From an uncultured Prevotellaceae bacterium (lineage in GTDB: Bacteria; Bacteroidota; Bacteroidia; Bacteroidales; Bacteroidaceae): a stretch of 64,000 bases of DNA. Below, one piece after another: positions 26,097 through 33,685 of the stretch (positions within the stretch are counted from its first letter, which is position 1; each line of letters begins with the position of its first letter). The stretch lies in the NCBI GenBank assembly GCA_900315095.1, contig OMXS01000007.1, positions 1-64,000 on the forward strand, given 5' to 3'. The notes under the pieces were generated by a model. It did not search any database, was not told the origin of the DNA, and saw nothing but the letters and a program-made list of their open reading frames with translations. A program made the position numbers and the translations under genes.

Positions 26097-26984
26097 ATGA
26101 AGAGGAATGTTATTAAACAAGGCGGCGACTACCAGTATTTTGAAGTCACGAAGGAACAGCCGTTGCTGGATTTTCTGCTCGAGCATCTTCAGGGACAAAG
26201 TCGCACGAAGATAAAGGCCACATTGCAAGGTCACGGCGTGCTTGTCGGCAAGACATGCCAGACGCGTCACGACTTTCCGCTTGTGCCTGGCATGCGCGTG
26301 GCTGTGAGCAAGACAAAACGCAACTTGAATATTCTGCGGAGTCGCTATGTCAAGATAGTTTATGAAGACCAGTATCTTGTTGTCGTTGACAAGGCCGTGG
26401 GCATTCTCTCAATGGCTGCTGGTCATTCGTCATTGAACGTCAAGGCTGTGCTCGACGACTATTTCCACAAGTCGCGGCAGCGGTGTCATGCTCATGTTGT
26501 GCATCGCTTAGACAGAGACACGAGTGGCTTGATGATTTACGCCAAGGACATGCAGACGGAACAGGCGCTTGAGCGTGATTGGCACGGATGTGTTTATGAC
26601 CGCCGCTATGTTGCCTTGCTCTCTGGCAGGATGGAGCAAAGCGAGGGCACTATTGCCAACTGGTTGAAGGACAATGCAGCCTACGTCACCTATTCCTCGC
26701 CCGTTGACAATGGTGGCAAGTATGCCGTGACGCATTTCAGGACATTGGAGGAGCTGGGTGATAGGTCGCTTGTGGAATTCCGTCTTGAGACGGGAAGAAA
26801 GAACCAGATACGTGTGCATGCTGCCGACATGGGCCATCCCGTGTGTGGAGATGTGAAGTATGGCAACGGCGATGACCCGATAGGTCGTTTGTGCCTGCAC
26901 GCTTATGTGCTGTGCTTCTACCATCCCGTGACTCGAGAGCGCATGGAGTTCTCCACGCCTGTGCCGAGGAACTTCTTTGTTTAG
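26097..26984 (+). CDS. RluA-family pseudouridine synthase
   Basis: 295 residues. An S4-like N-terminal region (LLDFLLEHLQGQSRTKIKAT) precedes the catalytic domain. Motif II HVVHRLDRDTSGLMIYAK (about 137-154) holds the catalytic Asp. The later LETGRKNQIRVHAADMGHPV is motif III. It modifies uridine in rRNA or tRNA; the target position cannot be told from sequence. Confidence 0.92.
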   Translation: MKRNVIKQGGDYQYFEVTKEQPLLDFLLEHLQGQSRTKIKATLQGHGVLVGKTCQTRHDFPLVPGMRVAVSKTKRNLNILRSRYVKIVYEDQYLVVVDKAVGILSMAAGHSSLNVKAVLDDYFHKSRQRCHAHVVHRLDRDTSGLMIYAKDMQTEQALERDWHGCVYDRRYVALLSGRMEQSEGTIANWLKDNAAYVTYSSPVDNGGKYAVTHFRTLEELGDRSLVEFRLETGRKNQIRVHAADMGHPVCGDVKYGNGDDPIGRLCLHAYVLCFYHPVTRERMEFSTPVPRNFFV

Positions 26985-27026
26985 AGTTTATATATTATAG
27001 TATTCAATTTTAGTTATTTGTGTTTA

Positions 27027-27203
27027 ATGAATATGGATAATTTTATATATAGTGATTTCCTATACTATCTGTTCGGCATTGTCGTTTTGGTAGTGGTGTT
27101 TCTTCTGATGAAGAAAGTAGCCAGTTGTCTGATTAAGAGCATCGTTATGCTTGTTATAATGGCGATACTTGGTGCGGTTTATTACATCTACTTCTTGTCA
27201 TGA
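27027..27203 (+). CDS. Small hydrophobic membrane protein
   Basis: 58 residues from ATG 27027 (a frame extended to TTG 27018 is possible). Two hydrophobic segments (about 7-27 and 35-55) are separated by MKKVASCLIKS. It is followed by a strong terminator at 27229-27291, which supports transcription up to this point. The family is not recognised. Confidence 0.5.
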   Translation: MNMDNFIYSDFLYYLFGIVVLVVVFLLMKKVASCLIKSIVMLVIMAILGAVYYIYFLS

Positions 27204-27228
27204 GAAGCAATTAAGGGGAAAAGAGAAA

Positions 27229-27291
27229 AGAGGAAGGAGAACACCTTAAAGAGCTTGTTTATAGCATCTCAAGAAGTGTTCTCCTTCCTCT
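27229..27291. terminator. Strong bidirectional terminator
   Basis: AGAGGAAGGAGAACAC (27229-27244) pairs perfectly with GTGTTCTCCTTCCTCT (27276-27291), a 16-bp stem. T-rich sequence follows on the + strand (CGTTTTATTTTC) and on the minus strand (TTTTCTCTTTTCC). It lies between the convergent genes 27027-27203 and 27316-27960. Confidence 0.8.
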
Positions 27292-27315
27292 CTCGTTTTA
27301 TTTTCTTTTTCAGAA

Positions 27316-27960
27316 TTATCTTCTCAAGTCGAATCCCAGTCGAACTCCATCATAGTTCTTGCTCAGGTCGCCGATGGTGGAGAGCGTGCTGTTGCCGCTT
27401 ACTGATGCCAGCATTTGCAGAACGCTGAGAAGTTTCTTCGACTCAAAAACAAGACTTACGCCCTTCGCGTTACGCGTTACATATCCCGTTGTGGAGAGCA
27501 GCAGGGTCTTGAACTTTATCGAGCTGTCCGATTTGTTGTAAACGTATGTGCCGCTGATTTTCTTGCCTCCGATGTTAGCGCTGAACGTTTTGTCTTGGTT
27601 GAATGTGAATGAGGTGTTCCCGCCGTTGATGCCAAGTTTAGTGTAGGTCTGCTGCAGTTCGTCTTCAATGCGCTTTGCTGCCACTTCGCCACCAGCCTGA
27701 GCCAGCAACTTGTCACTTGTGAATGCGCATCCCGGCGACTCGTATGACCATGTTCCATAGAGGTCTTGCTCGTTCAACTTCGACAAGCCGATAACATTAT
27801 AGATAATGTTAGATATCGTCTCGCCGTCGGTTGCAGCCCCGAGAATGCCGCCCAAAATGTCTGTACCACCCTGGTTTGTTGTTCCCATTCCTGTAAGTCC
27901 ACCGCAGCTGCTAAGCAGCATTGTGGCGGAGAGTGTCAAAATGCTAAAAATCTTTTTCAT
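27316..27960 (-). CDS. DUF4923-type lipoprotein
   Basis: 214 residues with a lipoprotein signal (LTLSATMLLSSCGG, lipid-bearing Cys19). The body contains LYGTWSYESPGCAFTSDKLL and repeated KTFSANIGGKKISGTYVYN-type beta strands. From memory this matches the Bacteroidetes DUF4923 family of lipocalin-like lipoproteins. The function is unknown. It is probably in the outer or inner membrane facing the periplasm. It is 8 nt downstream of an HD-domain gene. Confidence 0.7.
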   Translation of the reverse strand: MKKIFSILTLSATMLLSSCGGLTGMGTTNQGGTDILGGILGAATDGETISNIIYNVIGLSKLNEQDLYGTWSYESPGCAFTSDKLLAQAGGEVAAKRIEDELQQTYTKLGINGGNTSFTFNQDKTFSANIGGKKISGTYVYNKSDSSIKFKTLLLSTTGYVTRNAKGVSLVFESKKLLSVLQMLASVSGNSTLSTIGDLSKNYDGVRLGFDLRR

Positions 27961-27968
27961 ATCATTGT

Positions 27969-28607
27969 TTATTTAATAGGTTTTTCTTCTTCGTAAATTC
28001 TGATGAACACCTCGCGCAGCCGTTTCTTGTCCTCTATTGTCTCCCGTATCGCCTTAAGACTCTGCTCGTTTGGCGAGCCAGGAATCCATAGTTTGATATA
28101 TCCGTTCTGCGAGTATTTCTGCTCCATGTGTTCGCAGAAACGTTTCCATTGCTGCTCTTTGTCCATTTCCGCATAGTTGGAGAGCCCGAACTGCACCGTG
28201 CGACGGAACACCTTCTCAGGTTCTAGGTCGCGGTCTGCCTCAGCCACTATCTTTCCGTAGATGCTGCGAGGAGCGTGGCTTGCCGATGCGCGGTGATCTT
28301 CAACAGCCTCTTTCATTATTTTCATCTGGTCTTGCGAGAACCAGCGCTTGAGTCGTGCGTCTGCTATAAGAATCTTTCCGCTTGTAAGATGATGGACAGC
28401 ACGCGGTCCTGAAAGTCCAAGGTCGTGATATGCCGCAACGGTATATGCCATGTTGAGGTTGGCACCCAGTTTGCGTGCAATCTCGAGCGAGCGCCTCACG
28501 ACACGCGTTACATGCTCCATGTTGTGAGCCTTGTCAAACTCGCTGTAACGCGGAAGAATGTTCTTCTCAATGAACTCCATTAAATCAAGACTGACGCTGT
28601 TCTCCAT
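27969..28607 (-). CDS. HD-domain hydrolase
   Basis: 212 residues. The motif set is HNMEHVTRVVRR (His, about 30), VAAYHDLGL (HD, about 63) and AEADRDLEP (late Asp, about 122). VEDHRASASHAP adds further His ligands. This fits the small HD phosphohydrolase group. The substrate is unknown. It is divergent from menA, with interlocked promoters at 28627-28660. Confidence 0.75.
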   Translation of the reverse strand: MENSVSLDLMEFIEKNILPRYSEFDKAHNMEHVTRVVRRSLEIARKLGANLNMAYTVAAYHDLGLSGPRAVHHLTSGKILIADARLKRWFSQDQMKIMKEAVEDHRASASHAPRSIYGKIVAEADRDLEPEKVFRRTVQFGLSNYAEMDKEQQWKRFCEHMEQKYSQNGYIKLWIPGSPNEQSLKAIRETIEDKKRLREVFIRIYEEEKPIK

Positions 28608-28626
28608 GCAAAAAACGTTTTATTGC

Positions 28627-28660
28627 TTGCAAATATACGTATTTATGTTTAATTTTGCAA
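28627..28660. promoter_or_regulatory. Interlocked divergent promoters of the HD gene and menA
   Basis: Plus strand: TTG 28627-28629, 20-nt gap, TAATTTTG 28650-28657 towards menA. Minus strand: TTG (CAA at 28658-28660), 20-nt gap, TATATTTG (28630-28637) towards the HD gene. The -33 box of each directly abuts the -7 box of the other through TTGCAA palindromes, so both polymerases would occupy the same 34 bp. Confidence 0.75.
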
Positions 28661-28678
28661 CGTTTATCACAAAAGATT

Positions 28679-29578
28679 ATGGAAGAAAATGTAAAAAAGA
28701 ACTCGTCACGCGCCTGGATGCTCGCCGCCAGACCCAAGACACTTACGGGCGCTGCAGTCCCCGTGATGATTGGCTTGTCGCTTGCCTATGCCGACTTGCG
28801 CGCAAGTGGTTCTTTCTGTTGGTTCCCCGCTGTTCTATGCATGCTCTTTGCTTTTGTCATGCAGATAGACGCAAACTTCATAAATGACTATTTCGACTTC
28901 ATCCGTGGCAATGATGACGAGACGCGCCTTGGACCGAAACGCGCTTGTGCACAAGGATGGGTGAGCAGCGATGCAATGCGTCTGGCTATAATTGTCACTA
29001 CCAGCCTCGCATGCATTATCGGTCTGCCATTGGTTTATTATGGTGGTCTTGAGATGATTCTTATCGGTTTGATATGTGTTGTTTTCTGTTTCCTCTACAC
29101 CACCAGTCTCAGTTATCTCGGTTTGGGAGATGTTCTTGTTATAGTCTTTTTCGGTGTCGTCCCTGTGTGTATTCCTTATTATATAGAGACGCATAGAATG
29201 ACAGTACAGGTGATTGTGGCATCTCTTGCATGTGGCTTGGTAATTGACACTCTGCTTGTTGTGAACAACTACCGCGACATTGACAACGACCGCCGTGCCA
29301 AGAAGAACACACTCTGCGTGCGCATGGGAGCAGATCTAAGCCGTTATTTCTATCTTGCACTTGGAGTCTTGGCGTTTCTTATGGGAGCGATTTATGCCTT
29401 TGGCGGCCATTTCTTGGCGTTTGCTCTGCCTGCCATCTATCTCTTGTTGCATTATACCGCGTACAGGAAAATGGTAAGGATAGACCGTGGTTCAGAACTT
29501 AACAGCGTACTTGGAGACACGGCACGCAACATGTTCATTTATGGCTTGCTTGTTTCAATAGGTATTTTGATGTCTTGA
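28679..29578 (+). CDS. menA: 1,4-dihydroxy-2-naphthoate prenyltransferase MenA
   Basis: 299 residues from ATG 28679. UbiA-family integral membrane enzyme with about eight helices that attaches the isoprenoid tail to DHNA in menaquinone synthesis. RPKTLTGAAVPVMIGLSLAY opens it, and the two Asp-rich sites are QIDANFINDYFDFIRGNDDE and NNYRDIDNDRRAKKNTLCVR. An upstream in-frame ATG at 28655 lies inside the promoter, so 28679 is preferred. It is immediately followed by an accessory relic. Confidence 0.9.
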   Translation: MEENVKKNSSRAWMLAARPKTLTGAAVPVMIGLSLAYADLRASGSFCWFPAVLCMLFAFVMQIDANFINDYFDFIRGNDDETRLGPKRACAQGWVSSDAMRLAIIVTTSLACIIGLPLVYYGGLEMILIGLICVVFCFLYTTSLSYLGLGDVLVIVFFGVVPVCIPYYIETHRMTVQVIVASLACGLVIDTLLVVNNYRDIDNDRRAKKNTLCVRMGADLSRYFYLALGVLAFLMGAIYAFGGHFLAFALPAIYLLLHYTAYRKMVRIDRGSELNSVLGDTARNMFIYGLLVSIGILMS

Positions 29579-29583
29579 AATAA

Positions 29584-29769
29584 GGGAACTATATACTATT
29601 TGACCTTTACGATATCAGCGGGTTGCTCATGGCAGAATTATGCCAAGAGCTGCGCCCTAACTTCAAGCCAATAAAGACAGGAAAGGGCTTCGACGTGGTG
29701 CGCTATGCGATGGCCGTGAGCAACGAACTCCTCTGGGCACTCGATGGCCTGGTAGAGGAAAGTGAGTGA
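29584..29769 (+). pseudogene. C-terminal fragment of an unidentified accessory protein
   Basis: An open frame starts right after TAA 29581-29583 and ends at TGA 29767-29769. The only internal ATG is at 29629. It encodes LFDLYDISGLLMAELCQELR and then NFKPIKTGKGFDVVRYAMAV to a clean stop. It has protein-like composition but no start context or promoter, so it looks like the tail of a longer gene cut off at the menA junction. I do not recognise the family. Confidence 0.45.
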
Positions 29770-29773
29770 ACAA

Positions 29774-29945
29774 AATATCAGATATCAGTTATATCAGTTA
29801 TAATTTGAGGTTATGACTTGCCCTGAACCTCCCTGTTATTTATCTATAACTAATTAATAATCAATAAGTTATATATATAATATATAATAATAAAGAAAGA
29901 AGGGTACCCTTCGAAAACTAACTGATATAACTGATATTGATATTG
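29774..29945. repeat. Inverted short repeats around an AT-rich core (element A)
   Basis: The left arm at about 29774-29800 contains ATATCAG repeats followed by TTATATCAGTTAT. The right arm at 29917-29945 is its inverse (AACTGATATAACTGATATTG). Between them is a strongly AT-rich core (TTATATATATAATATATAAT, about 29871-29890) and a perfect 14-bp palindrome GAAGGGTACCCTTC at 29899-29912. The architecture matches element B at 57840-58094. Confidence 0.75.
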
Positions 29946-29982
29946 AAGAAATGTTAATTTTCATCTAAAAAGCAGAATATCA

Positions 29983-30250
29983 ATGATTTACGACATTACA
30001 AAGAAGACTGCCCCCACCATGCCAAGGCTGGGAAAGGGCACAGAATGTATCAAAATCCTGCTCTCGCAGGCCTCAAAATTCATGTACGAACCCCTCGTTC
30101 CGGTACTTTTTCCTTCACTTGGCGCTCACGTAAGCGGCGCGGAATTTCGCTATCCTGACCGCACATGGAAGGAATTATGCGGCCAAATGGCAAATCTCGT
30201 TGCTGAAAGTGGGGTAACAAGAGCCAATTGTCACATATTGTAGAGGCAAA
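29983..30250 (+). pseudogene. Truncated, frameshifted DUF3987-like (primase/helicase-associated) gene
   Basis: The frame starts at ATG 29983 (MIYDITKKTAPTMPRLGKGT) and reads LVPVLFPSLGAHVSGAEFRY then PDRTWKELCGQMANLVAESG. At about 30212 one base is missing: the next frame continues NKSQLSHIVEA, which completes the pattern I remember for N-terminal parts of DUF3987 proteins of Bacteroidales accessory loci (MANLVAESGGNKGQL...VEA). Similarity ends near 30249. The remainder of the gene is absent, and the porin stop is at 30285. Confidence 0.6.
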
Positions 30251-30284
30251 AATAACTCTTCTTTTCTCCTATGCTATTTCTAAA

Positions 30285-32618
30285 TCAATTGAAGAAGTTC
30301 CACGAAACGCCAAATCGCAGAATCCGTTCGTTCAGAGGGTAGTGTGGAGTGAAGAAGTAGTTGATCTTGCCGGAGCCTGCGTTCACGTGACTCATCATCA
30401 CAAAAAACCTCGCATGCTTCAGGTGAAGGTTCGCATAAACGTTTACTATCGGGTAATTGCCCAGTTCTACACGGCTCGTCTCGTTTTCCTGTACTGTAAA
30501 CTGTCCAATTGCGGGGCAGTAGTCTGGAGCGTAATATTTCGTGAAATAGCGAAGGTCGGCACCAAGGTCGCAACGTAGCACACGTGCAATCCTGAAGTTC
30601 AGGAATAAGTTTGTGTAGATGTTAAGCGCAGGTACTGGCAGCACATCCTTGTTGCTCGAGTTCTGATAAGTCAAGACTGTTTCCCAACAGAGAGGTCCAA
30701 ATTTCAAGTCTTGACTCAGTTGCGCTGTCAGAAGGCTAATGTTGCCGCTGTGTTGTCTTACCGCAACATCGTTTCCTGTCTTCAGGAAATCCTCTGTGAC
30801 GGTATACTGTTGTCCGAAATACGTGTAGTTCTTTAGCGTTTCGGCCACTACACGCAGCGTTGTCTTAGTCTTTTTAAGTGTCAGACAACCTTCTATTCGC
30901 GTGCGAATCTCTTGTGAAAGGTCATCGTTGTCCCACCAAATATGGCGAGCGTGGTAGTGACGGAAGTAGAAAGTGGGTTTAAGCCTATGCAGATAGGCCC
31001 TTGCCGCCAGCCGCACAGTATCCCCCAGCAATGGGAAGTTGAAGTCTGCTGTCGCATCAAGTTTCAGCTGACCTGCGTCCTCGCCCATAACCCATGTTTC
31101 GGCAGTAACGTTATAGTGAAGTGCGCGGCCTTCCGTTTTGCTAAGTTGTCCTCCGATGCTCAACGTATGCTCGTTATAAACACAGTCTCTTGCCTCCAAA
31201 TCAGGCAGCACGAAGTGTCTCATGTCTGACGTCACGAATGCTTTCAGTCCTGCTTTTGCCCACTTGTTGAATCCCTCAAGGAGTGCTACGGCAAGTGTGT
31301 TCTTCAGTTCGTAATGCCTTGTCTTGTCATAAATGGAGTCGCCAGTCAGCCTGCCAAGGTTGTAATATGTGTTCGCATAGAAGTCCTTAGGCGTCTGGTA
31401 AGCCTCATAAATGCGCTTGTAGTTGTCGAAATGAAGCGTATGAATGAAACTTGTAACGGGCACATACTCGTTTTTAAGCCATGATGTGTCTTCTTTTTCT
31501 TTGAGTTCTGCCGCAATAAGACTATCGGCCATTGCCTTGTCTGTAACCGTAATACGCCCTTCTTGTGCAGTAGATAGAGAATCCACCGGCTCGTCGCCTG
31601 CAATTTTTGCATCATCAGGACGTCCGGCGTACACCTTCTGGTTGTCGTAAGCATTCTCATCGAAGTCCTGGCCGGCGCGCATCGCTCTTCTGCGTTCCTG
31701 TTCCTTTGCTTTAGCGGCATCGTTCTCCTTCCTTGACTCCATAGCAAATTTCTTTGCCTTTATCTCATCTTCGGTCATGGGAACTTTACGATTGAATCCC
31801 ACATTATACCGATGCGAAAGGAAAATGTGCTGGTTGTCGTTGCGATTCCAGTTCTGTTTGAGTACTGTAGGAATCTCATTAGAGCGGTAGTTGTCGTTGA
31901 AAATCTCTGGGTGAGTGATATACCTGTCATCGGTAATACCGCCACTCTCAGTCACTTTTTCGTGATTAGTTGAAAATATAAAGTGTGCCTGATAACGTTC
32001 GCCAAGATATGAGCCGAACAAAGTATAGTTAAAATGGCTCGTACTTTGCTCTTGGTAATAACCGCGACCATATATGTAGTCGAACTTGAAACCTAATCCT
32101 AGTTTCTTTCCTGCATTTATGGCAAACAATGCTTTCAGATGGTCCTCGCCGTTGGTTCTGTTTCCTGCCGTGTTGAAGGAAACATTTGTTATTGGCGATA
32201 AAGTGTTTGTGAAATGCAGTTGTTCTGGATGTGTGAAGAAATAGTCGTAGGGATTAATGAAAATGAAATGCCCCTTCTCGTTGCGGTCGGTAACGATGCG
32301 GTTCTGACGTGGTGAGCCTACATTACCTAAAGAGTTGTATTCGCCGCGCAATCCAGTATTGAAGATAGAGTTCATGTACATGTGCGGCATTGTGTCAGGC
32401 TCGGCCATATACCTGTCGCCGAAACGCTCGTCAACGGTCCACACTTTCAGGCCTCTTGGTATCTCCTTATGCCCGTTTCCCAGCGAGTCGCTTCTGCTTC
32501 TTCTTTGCGAAGCGTTCATTATTTCTCCGTCTTCGTTAATGGAGGTATAGTCTTCTTGTGCCATTACTGTTGTCGTAATGGCTATGAGCAGATATAAGAT
32601 AGAGAGGACTTTCTTCAT
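30285..32618 (-). CDS. Putative outer-membrane porin (Porin_10-like)
   Basis: 777 residues with a signal peptide (MKKVLSILYLLIAITTTVMA). It is rich in alternating aromatic beta strands (NYTLFGSYLGERYQAHFIFS; HFVLPDLEARDCVYNEHTLS) and ends in Phe (FGVSWNFFN), as expected for a BAM-inserted barrel. A charged, Ala/Lys-rich insert at about 280-360 may be a periplasmic or surface loop. From memory this matches the Bacteroidetes putative porin family. The substrate is unknown. Its start directly follows the stop of the 86-residue gene. Confidence 0.75.
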   Translation of the reverse strand: MKKVLSILYLLIAITTTVMAQEDYTSINEDGEIMNASQRRSRSDSLGNGHKEIPRGLKVWTVDERFGDRYMAEPDTMPHMYMNSIFNTGLRGEYNSLGNVGSPRQNRIVTDRNEKGHFIFINPYDYFFTHPEQLHFTNTLSPITNVSFNTAGNRTNGEDHLKALFAINAGKKLGLGFKFDYIYGRGYYQEQSTSHFNYTLFGSYLGERYQAHFIFSTNHEKVTESGGITDDRYITHPEIFNDNYRSNEIPTVLKQNWNRNDNQHIFLSHRYNVGFNRKVPMTEDEIKAKKFAMESRKENDAAKAKEQERRRAMRAGQDFDENAYDNQKVYAGRPDDAKIAGDEPVDSLSTAQEGRITVTDKAMADSLIAAELKEKEDTSWLKNEYVPVTSFIHTLHFDNYKRIYEAYQTPKDFYANTYYNLGRLTGDSIYDKTRHYELKNTLAVALLEGFNKWAKAGLKAFVTSDMRHFVLPDLEARDCVYNEHTLSIGGQLSKTEGRALHYNVTAETWVMGEDAGQLKLDATADFNFPLLGDTVRLAARAYLHRLKPTFYFRHYHARHIWWDNDDLSQEIRTRIEGCLTLKKTKTTLRVVAETLKNYTYFGQQYTVTEDFLKTGNDVAVRQHSGNISLLTAQLSQDLKFGPLCWETVLTYQNSSNKDVLPVPALNIYTNLFLNFRIARVLRCDLGADLRYFTKYYAPDYCPAIGQFTVQENETSRVELGNYPIVNVYANLHLKHARFFVMMSHVNAGSGKINYFFTPHYPLNERILRFGVSWNFFN

Positions 32619-32879
32619 TTATTTCATTACTCTGAAGATGCATTCAACAAATTTAAGAACCATAGACCCCATTACAATATATGTGCCGACGTCGCGATTG
32701 CCAAAGAAATAAACGCACATGCCAACGATAGCCCCAAGAATGAAGAATGTGTTCAGCCAGTTGCGCAACACGAAATAGCGGTTTGGGTCTTTCTCCTTGC
32801 GGTGTGTTCTGTGGTCAGGGCGTTTAACAAGCACTTCTTGTTCCTGATTGTCTATGTTTGTATCTTCGTAATTATCCAT
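32619..32879 (-). CDS. Small membrane protein upstream of the porin
   Basis: 86 residues. A charged cytoplasmic stretch (about 1-40) is followed by two hydrophobic helices (NTFFILGAIVGMCVYFF and GTYIVMGSMVLKFVECIF). The stop abuts the porin start codon, so translation is coupled. The function is unknown, but the coupling to a porin gene is suggestive. Confidence 0.65.
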   Translation of the reverse strand: MDNYEDTNIDNQEQEVLVKRPDHRTHRKEKDPNRYFVLRNWLNTFFILGAIVGMCVYFFGNRDVGTYIVMGSMVLKFVECIFRVMK

Positions 32880-32922
32880 CTGCTATAAAAATACTTTTGA
32901 TGTCTTTTATAAAACTCTTGGT

Positions 32923-33591
32923 TTATCCATTGATTCCCGTCAGGCAAGCCTTAATCTTATCGAACACTTCGTCCTTGCGGTCAATGGTCTTGCGGCGGAA
33001 CTTTGCTCCTGGCCTTACAAGTTTTGTCCTTGCCTTGTTCATTGCCTCCTTGTCGATTATCAGTTCCTCTGCCTTGAAAACAGTAGTCTTGTTAGGCCGC
33101 TCGTCATAGAAATACTTTAAGCGGCTCATAGTAACATTGACATGATTGTCAAAACATTCTACAAGTAGGGTGTACTGGAATTGAGTACGGTCAATGGAGA
33201 AGAAATTGGAGTTGAACACGAGCCATTCTCTTATTGAAGCAGCAATCTTGTACTCCTGCTTGTTCACAATTGACACATTGCTTTCTTCCAGTTGGTTTTT
33301 CTCTTTGACAAAATCGTTGAGGAAGGCAAGCATTTTGTCGTAATTGCTCTGTGCCGTAGAGCCGGGTACGTCGAAATCCATTACCCATTCCACCTTGCCG
33401 TCAACCTCTGGCACGGCGTTTTTCACCATATATTTCTCGTCGGCAATTGCTTTCTTGGTCTTTGCCGGTTTCTCCTTTACCTCTTTATTTTGAGTGTTCT
33501 GCTGAGTAACGGGACGTTCCCAGTTTCCTTGTGCCATCAAACCCATTGGAAGGATAAATGACAGGACGGCGATTATTATTTTCCTCTTCAT
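32923..33591 (-). CDS. DUF4468-type periplasmic protein
   Basis: 222 residues from ATG 33591 (an upstream ATG at 33630 would spoil the signal peptide MKRKIIIAVLSFILPMGLMA). The mature part has a short Lys/Thr-rich linker, then a compact domain with KVEWVMDFDVPGSTAQSNYD and FQYTLLVECFDNHVNVTMSR, which I associate with DUF4468 (TBP-like fold). The function is unknown. It is 43 nt upstream of the small membrane protein and porin and probably in the same operon. Confidence 0.7.
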   Translation of the reverse strand: MKRKIIIAVLSFILPMGLMAQGNWERPVTQQNTQNKEVKEKPAKTKKAIADEKYMVKNAVPEVDGKVEWVMDFDVPGSTAQSNYDKMLAFLNDFVKEKNQLEESNVSIVNKQEYKIAASIREWLVFNSNFFSIDRTQFQYTLLVECFDNHVNVTMSRLKYFYDERPNKTTVFKAEELIIDKEAMNKARTKLVRPGAKFRRKTIDRKDEVFDKIKACLTGING

Positions 33592-33685
33592 AGTCTTTTT
33601 GTTATTAATAATTTTCCGCAAAGGTAGCAAATAAAGTTGGTTGTTAGTTGTTTTTCCTTGATTTTTTACGGATTTTTTATATAAC

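Noticed and set aside
30228-30578. 116-codon + frame (starts MSHIVEAKITLLF)
   Set aside because: Only its first dozen residues belong to the DUF3987-like relic; the rest is antisense to the porin gene.
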